NCBI RefSeq assembly: GCF_024713975.1
Contig: NC_091103.1
Location: forward strand, 5,274,001-5,338,000
Direction: 5' to 3'
Source of the DNA: Paralichthys olivaceus
Taxonomy: Eukaryota > Chordata > Actinopteri > Pleuronectiformes > Paralichthyidae
DNA length: 64,000 bases
In this document: positions 58,601 through 64,000 of the stretch, piece by piece
How positions within the stretch are numbered: the first letter of the stretch is position 1
Layout of the letters: the number at the start of each line of letters is the position of its first letter
The notes under the pieces: generated by a model
Database searches by the model: none
Seen by the model: the letters and a program-made list of their open reading frames with translations, nothing else
Told to the model about the DNA's origin: nothing
Program-made: the position numbers and the translations under genes

Positions 58601-60059
58601 GGTGTAAAGTGCATGAAGTGTCAGAAGCCAGAGAATAAAAACTGTACCTCTGTATTCCCCTCGCAGACAGTAGCTATAACTGGAGATGTGGACTCATTGC
58701 TCTGCAGCTACATTATAGTTCTCATTAGCCCGTTTTAATGTAATTTCCTCATTTTTAACCTACGTCATTAGAGTGGAAATCTGTCCTGCTGGTACTTTCC
58801 AAATTATTACAACCTCCTCAACGGGCACATACATCTTCTCTTAAACAAACACGAACAAGCTGTGGCCTCATCAGAGAGTTTGGCATCAGATAATAAACTG
58901 TGCTGACAGTGACACCGTTTTATTCGATTAAAATTAATTTAAATGTTTTTACTTTATCCTTAAATAACTCGCAGCGTGTGACAGGCAGCTCAATAATTCC
59001 AGGGGAAAAACACTGGAGGTGATGGAGTTTGAAACAGTTCAGGTTGGAGATTCTGAAAAGTCCATTTATAATTTAAAACTTGCTGCATGGTCAATTAATA
59101 GAATAGCACTGGAGCACATTTTAAACAAATATGTTCAACAGTTTTACTCTCACTTTTTAAGCAGTGAAATGTCAACATGTGTCCCAAGCTCCTCTGAGAT
59201 ACTGTCTCCATCTCTGCGTCCGCGAAAGAGCGCAGGAGAGACAAAGGACAAAATGTCCCCCAGATGAGTTGATCAAACATTTGTTCAACGGTTTCCATCT
59301 CCGGACAAAGACCCGCCTCGCGCGCACAACGGGACGCTCACGGATGAACTTGGGAGACAAAAGCGCGTGAGTCCATTTGGGGCTCACGCTTGGGCTGCGC
59401 GCGGACAAAAGGCCAGCTTGGAAACAGCTTTGGCCGCCGCGAAAAAGAAGAAGGAGATGAAGAAGGCAACCTGTTTATAATTCAGTCCGAGGGGAGGGGA
59501 GACGAGGGGAGAGGAGAGCCTCGCCACAGAAAAGCCCGACAAAACACATTATGAGGGCCGCAATGAAGGATGAATTATTCAGGGAGCGGCCCGGCACGGC
59601 ACGGTTAAGAGGGCCCGTCCATGCAGCACAGAAAATGGCCGTTTTCACCTACAAAATGTTCCCCTTTTGGGGTCGCCTAAAGAACGCGACTGCCATTCAC
59701 ATGTGACAATGGAGGGCTCTGAAATCCATTCACGCGGCGCTCAGGGATGCGCGCTCGCACCCAAAACTTGCGCACACGCGGTTGTGCAGGCTGCGCAAAG
59801 AAAGTGCTCACCTCGTATTTGAGATGTGCCATTTTTAAAAGTAACAAACTGTGCGGCGGGGTGATGGAGAGTTTGTTAAGAAAAGGGAGTACAAAAAAAT
59901 GGAAACATTTTAGGTCGCCAACATAAGCTAGAATTTGTGTTATGGTATATAATAATAATAAGATGTGACATTGCACATTTCGCAGTGTTTATTTGGTTTT
60001 CACGGCGTCAGAAAACAGTGCGTAATTGTCCATCTCCAGCGCTTTAAAATGGAAAAATC

Positions 60060-60325
60060 AACAATGTTAGACTGAGTGGCATTTGATTGAGTTTGGTGGC
60101 TGTGTTTGTCATAATATTCAGACTGTAATTGGTCAACGAGACTAAGTGGATGACGAATAGCACCATGCCATCTCCAGCCTGCAACTCATGCGCCACGACT
60201 CTTTGATGAGCGCCGGCCCGTGCCCCCGCGGACATTAATAATGTCTTCTAAATGATGTCGATATTGTGCTATGTCACATTTAGCTAATGACGGAGGGAGT
60301 GTATTACAGAGTGTTTGCGGTGAAT
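60060..60325. promoter_or_regulatory. pax3: Candidate conserved enhancer in pax3 intron 4
   Basis: Repeat-free, balanced composition. Contains an ATTGG box (60129-60133), gacattaataatgtc (60230-60244, a near-palindrome of homeodomain cores) and tagctaatga. Texture and motif evidence only. Confidence 0.35.
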
Positions 60326-61624
60326 AGGGACCAATGTTCTCCCCGGAGAGCCCCGGTCTGGCCCGGAGCGCATGCTTCACAATGGGGGCCCCGGCCACCC
60401 GTCCTGCGCTGCGCACAGCTCCGAACAGCCGTCCCCTCCCGCTCCTCCTCCTCCAACTCTTGCTCCCCCAAATCTCTTCAAGCAGATTAAATCGACTCTT
60501 TTATTTCATCTCACTTTCATCTGGAGAGCAACACCGCCCCTCTCCCTCTGTTTCCTATTCTTCCTCTCTGTTTCTCTCAGCCTGCGGCGCACTACTCGTT
60601 TAATATCTGGGCTGCGTCCTCCGGAGCGCACAAAGGAAAGTCAGTGCTGCTCCGCGAAGTTTCTAATTAAGTTCTTTATTAACCTTCTGCCTGGTTGATT
60701 AACTATATATGTATTGTTACAATTCCAATATGTCAGGCCTATAAAAACCCCAGCTTGTCTGGTCATTATAGGTAGAAGTAGTTTGAGCAGTTTTCACTTG
60801 TCTATGCTTTGGTACAAGGCATGTAACTTTTCAAAGATATTTTGAGTTGATTTATCATGTCAACAATAATTAATTCACACCAAGCTATCAAAACAGCACC
60901 TTTAATCCAAAACCTTAATACAATATCAAACTAAAATTAATTCGCCCTGCTATTTTATGACCTCTTGCTTATTCCTGATTGGTAGCAGCTTGTTTGAAAA
61001 GTGGCTTTAGTGCATTGATATTTGGAGTTACATGGTCAGAGGTGCAAGTTAATTTGAACTGCAAAAAAAAAAGTAATGTGAACACACAATGTTATTAATA
61101 ATAAATATTGAATGACTTAAGTAATAATACACTTGTAATAAAAGGCCTTATTTTCTGTCAATTTAAATTAAACCACATTTTCTCCCAAATCCCTGTGCAA
61201 TAAGTAAATATGAGTTAAAACAGAAAGAAATCCACACTCAAAAAATACCCCACCCCTTCTTCTTCTCTTCTCCATTTTCTATCAAATATTTATATATTTG
61301 GCAGTAATGTTAGCCCTCCAGGCCTGTTGCTGAGCTGTACCAAAATCCTAGCGTCATAGTAATTAACCCTGGAGACAAAGTTAATGATTAAAACAGTCAC
61401 AGTGTCCCTGCCCTCTCCCTCTCCCCCTCTTGCCTCTCCCCCTCTCCCTCCTTCATGCTCCACATTTTCACAGTGTATCTTTTAGGGTCCATACTTCGTT
61501 AGGTGAAATTAACCAGATAATACAGAGGAGCCTTGTTGAGGGCCGACACACGCACACACACACACACACATTCCATGCACTCTGCAATGCAAACAGTCAA
61601 AGGGATAACTTTATTTGGTGAAAG

Positions 61625-62000
61625 GGGATCCTGGAAAGGGCTAATTGAATAAGCCCGGGATCTTTGAAAAACCCCTACCATGGTGAGCGCAGTCATCATG
61701 TCATAATTAGGTTTATTGAGGTGCATTCCTTCAATCTGCCTCCATTCTCCCGGCCTCATTGTATCCACGGCCCAGGCCAACGACTGGGGGACAAAAGGGA
61801 ACCGTGAGCAGACAATACATGAAAGAGCCATAAAGATTTAGTTGGCTTTGTCGCAGAAACGGAGCAGGACTTTGTTTGTGTAAATAATGCGAGTGAATGA
61901 AGAACTTTGGGTCTCTCTGCCACTTGGGGTGAAGGATGGCGTGCTGCAAATGCAACATGTGGGCACACACTGGATGAGTGCCAGGCCAATGACGGAGGAG
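61625..62000. promoter_or_regulatory. pax3: Candidate conserved enhancer in pax3 intron 4
   Basis: Repeat-free stretch with gctaattgaat, cataattagg, a FOX-like gtgtaaata and a SOX-like ctttgtttg. Short open frames on both strands here have no protein resemblance. Confidence 0.35.
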
Positions 62001-62099
62001 AGGAGAGTAGGAAAGAGGAGATGGGAACAAGAGAGAGGAGATTATAGTAAAGATTTAGATTTCAGCAAAGTTAAGCATAACTTTAAGCGATGAGTTAAT

Positions 62100-62500
62100 T
62101 CATTAATTAGGTCATGGACTGCTTTTTCAGTATCAGTTTGGTCATCAGGCTCTCTAATATCAGGATTTGGTGTTTTTATTTGTCATCGTCTTTGGGCTTT
62201 CCATTTGGTCAGACAAAACAAGACGGATGACATCACCTTGGACTAGAACATTTTATTTATGTATGTTTTTGTCAATTTTCTTGCCTGTAAGAGACCAAAC
62301 AACGAACCGGATAATCAAGACAAAAATCCGCAGATGGACGGAGAATGAAAATAATTGTTGGTCGCAGCCTCAGTAATTTGCCAGTTGCTGTTTCTGTCTC
62401 GTCAAATGTGACAAAGACGGAACCAATAAGGTCTCGATGGACCCTATAATAGCTATTGGCTATTACTGGCCTATAAGCTGAGTGTCTGGTGAAGAGGGCT
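62100..62500. promoter_or_regulatory. pax3: Candidate conserved enhancer in pax3 intron 4
   Basis: Starts with the homeodomain-core run 'aattcattaattaggtcatg' (62098-62117) and contains gaaccaataagg and gctattggctatt CCAAT-type sites. No repeat recognised. Confidence 0.35.
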
Positions 62501-62679
62501 CTGTCTGTCCGTTGAAAGAATGAATGTATCACTCAGTGAGTCCCTGGGCACAAGGGCAAAGGGGGGCACGAGGGCCAAGTGGTGAGCACCAAATCACTCT
62601 CCTCTACCCTCGGGCTCTCTCCGTCTCTCTGTCCTTCTCGCCTCGTCCCGCACTCCTCCCTCTCCCGTGAGTTTTTTTC

Positions 62680-62850
62680 TAATAAGCCCATGCATGATGA
62701 CTATTCAAGCATGAAAACATAGTTATCTGCAAATGAATGGCTGCTCTATGCTTCATTAAAGCCTCTTTTTCCTTTCACACTCTTATTGTGACCCTCTGAT
62801 ATCAATTCAAAGGGCAATTAATGAATGCACACCAACTTTGAAGTCAGGGT
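62680..62850. promoter_or_regulatory. pax3: Candidate conserved enhancer in pax3 intron 4
   Basis: Includes catgcatgatgac, an octamer-like atctgcaaat, and gggcaattaatgaatgc. Repeat-free between a pyrimidine tract and a G-rich run. Confidence 0.35.
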
Positions 62851-62917
62851 GATTTCTGAGTGGGAGGGGAGGGGGGGGGGGGGCGCTTGTGTGTGCGTGT
62901 GTGCATGTGTGTATGGT

Positions 62918-62943
62918 GGGTGGAGGGGGCAGGGGGCAGGGGG
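62918..62943 (+). other. G-quadruplex-type motif
   Basis: Four G runs of 3, 5, 5 and 5 with loops tgga, ca and ca; an additional long G run precedes at about 62860-62883. On the pax3 sense strand. Confidence 0.7.
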
Positions 62944-63404
62944 TATTTGGGGTATTCCCCCCTTCAAGACCCCGAACTAGCGCCCCAGCCTTCACCCGTG
63001 ATGGACTAGCCACATTGAGCTGCGAGCGAGCGAGCCCCAAAGACGGTTTGAAGGGAGTGAAAGAGTGAAAAGGCCCGCCGAAGGTCAAGTAGAATGGCTC
63101 GCCTTAGAATAAGGCCCCTCTTTATCTGCTGCAAGTATGCACAACAGCTGGGGGGGGGGCAAGAGGGGAGAGAGGTTGTTTTTTAATGTGCATGAGTGTG
63201 TTTGTGTGTGTTTCTGAGAACGTAAGAGAGGAATGTGAGTTTGTGTGCTTTTTTTCCCCCTTTCGTATATTTGTGTGTTTCGGAGCATGATTGTTTTTAA
63301 TCTCTGTGTATGTCAATGTGTGCGTGTACTTGGGGTGAGGGTCGAGTGTCAAAGTTTGCAGAGGCCAGCCAGAGGCCAGTAAATGCAGCATCTACACTGC
63401 TGAT

Positions 63405-63560
63405 GGGGGACAGGCAGCTGTCAATCACCTGACTGATGAGGCCTGACTTTCTTTTAGAGCTTTGTTAACTAATTAGACCAGAAGGCTTTGTGTCGCACAC
63501 GGGAAAAGAGGCTTTAAATGTGTTTTAATGCCGTAGTCGTGCCATGATGTGCGCACTCTC
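63405..63560. promoter_or_regulatory. pax3: Candidate enhancer with PBX-MEIS/E-box composite site, pax3 intron 4
   Basis: 63418-63427 is ctgtcaatca, the exact reverse complement of the PBX-MEIS/PREP decamer TGATTGACAG. It overlaps a CACCTG E-box (63426-63431). A homeodomain palindrome ctaattag follows at 63469-63476. No repeat in the segment. Confidence 0.4.
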
Positions 63561-64000
63561 AGACAGGAAAGCATCAAGCAGGCGCAGAAATTGTAGCTTC
63601 TCATAGATTTATGTTGTACAGATAATTGTATTATTAATTAATTGTAATTGTCTTCGGGCTTCACAATGTCAGCTATAAAATGCAGTGTGGGATGAGAGTC
63701 ATTTTTGTTTTGCTCAGGTTCTTTGAATGAATGTACCTCTCTGTAGAATTCAATCACAGGTATTTCCTTGTTCCAGTGGGGATTCACTGCCAAACCAGTT
63801 CCTTATTCATGTTTACCATCTGAAAGTTCAGGTAAAATCACTCCTCACTCTTTCAAAATGAATGCAGCATTATACATAACATTACTGCTATTCTAAGCGT
63901 TCCACAGAATCTTGTTATGCGATGTGCCTCTAAGTTAAAGTCTTCGCTGTTCAGTTACTTAGAGCATGACTGTAATATTCAAAGGGAAGCGCGTCACAGA

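Larger units (their letters stand above)
57484..64000 (+). other. pax3: pax3 intron 4 (partial, at least 6.5 kb)
   Basis: Starts with gtgagt after exon 4 and runs to the window edge without a homeodomain exon. It contains a GT array (58043-58069), a T run (58582-58600), G-rich quadruplex-like sequence (62860-62943), and several enhancer-like segments listed separately. Mammalian PAX3 intron 4 is known to hold conserved enhancers. Confidence 0.85.

Noticed and set aside
57484-64000. Search for the pax3 homeodomain exon
   Set aside because: No homeodomain coding sequence (no WFSNRRARW-type motif) found in any frame; it must lie beyond 64000.

Overview
The window is nuclear DNA from a ray-finned fish, most likely a percomorph teleost. 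The coding sequence is split into short exons with GT-AG introns. Dinucleotide (CA/GT) microsatellites are very abundant. The dispersed repeats look like teleost families (Tc1-like and hAT-like DNA transposons, LINE and SINE tails). All five multi-exon or single-exon protein genes and the retrocopy encode vertebrate proteins.

Layout, left to right. (1) 303-11901, minus strand: the 5' half of acsl3 (long-chain acyl-CoA synthetase 3), five coding exons running off the left edge, with a probable non-coding first exon and GC-rich promoter near 17.8-18.2 kb. (2) 19879-32459, plus strand: a complete 17-exon farsb (phenylalanyl-tRNA synthetase beta subunit, 589 codons), head-to-head with acsl3. (3) 32991-33641, plus strand: an intronless eef1b2-like retrocopy with an open frame, in the gap between the 3' ends of farsb and sgpp2. 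(4) 34599-44495, minus strand: a complete five-exon sgpp2 (sphingosine-1-phosphate phosphatase 2, 398 codons). (5) 48201-48971, plus strand: a single-exon RING-finger protein with two C-terminal membrane segments (RNF182-like) and a long probable 3' UTR. (6) 55733 to the right edge, plus strand: the first four coding exons of pax3 (paired domain and octapeptide). The homeodomain exons lie beyond the window, and the last 6.5 kb are intron 4.

From memory, the order acsl3-farsb-sgpp2-pax3 and the relative orientations match the PAX3-SGPP2-FARSB-MOGAT1-ACSL3 block of human chromosome 2q36, so this is conserved synteny. MOGAT1 is not seen between acsl3 and farsb. The genes do not form a pathway. 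acsl3 and sgpp2 are ER lipid-metabolism enzymes, farsb and the eef1b2 copy belong to translation, and pax3 is a neural-crest and muscle transcription factor. The block may be held together by distal pax3 control elements; several stretches between 51.6 and 55.2 kb and in pax3 intron 4 have the look of conserved non-coding sequence.

I found no undescribed biological system. The best leads are: the eef1b2 retrogene with a replaced start codon and uneven conservation; long CA and UG repeats directly against sgpp2 donor sites and its start codon; a NAGNAG acceptor in pax3 that predicts +/-Gln isoforms; a hAT-like element apparently inserted in a dead Tc1-like transposase; and a 21-bp perfect hairpin in the acsl3 5' intron.
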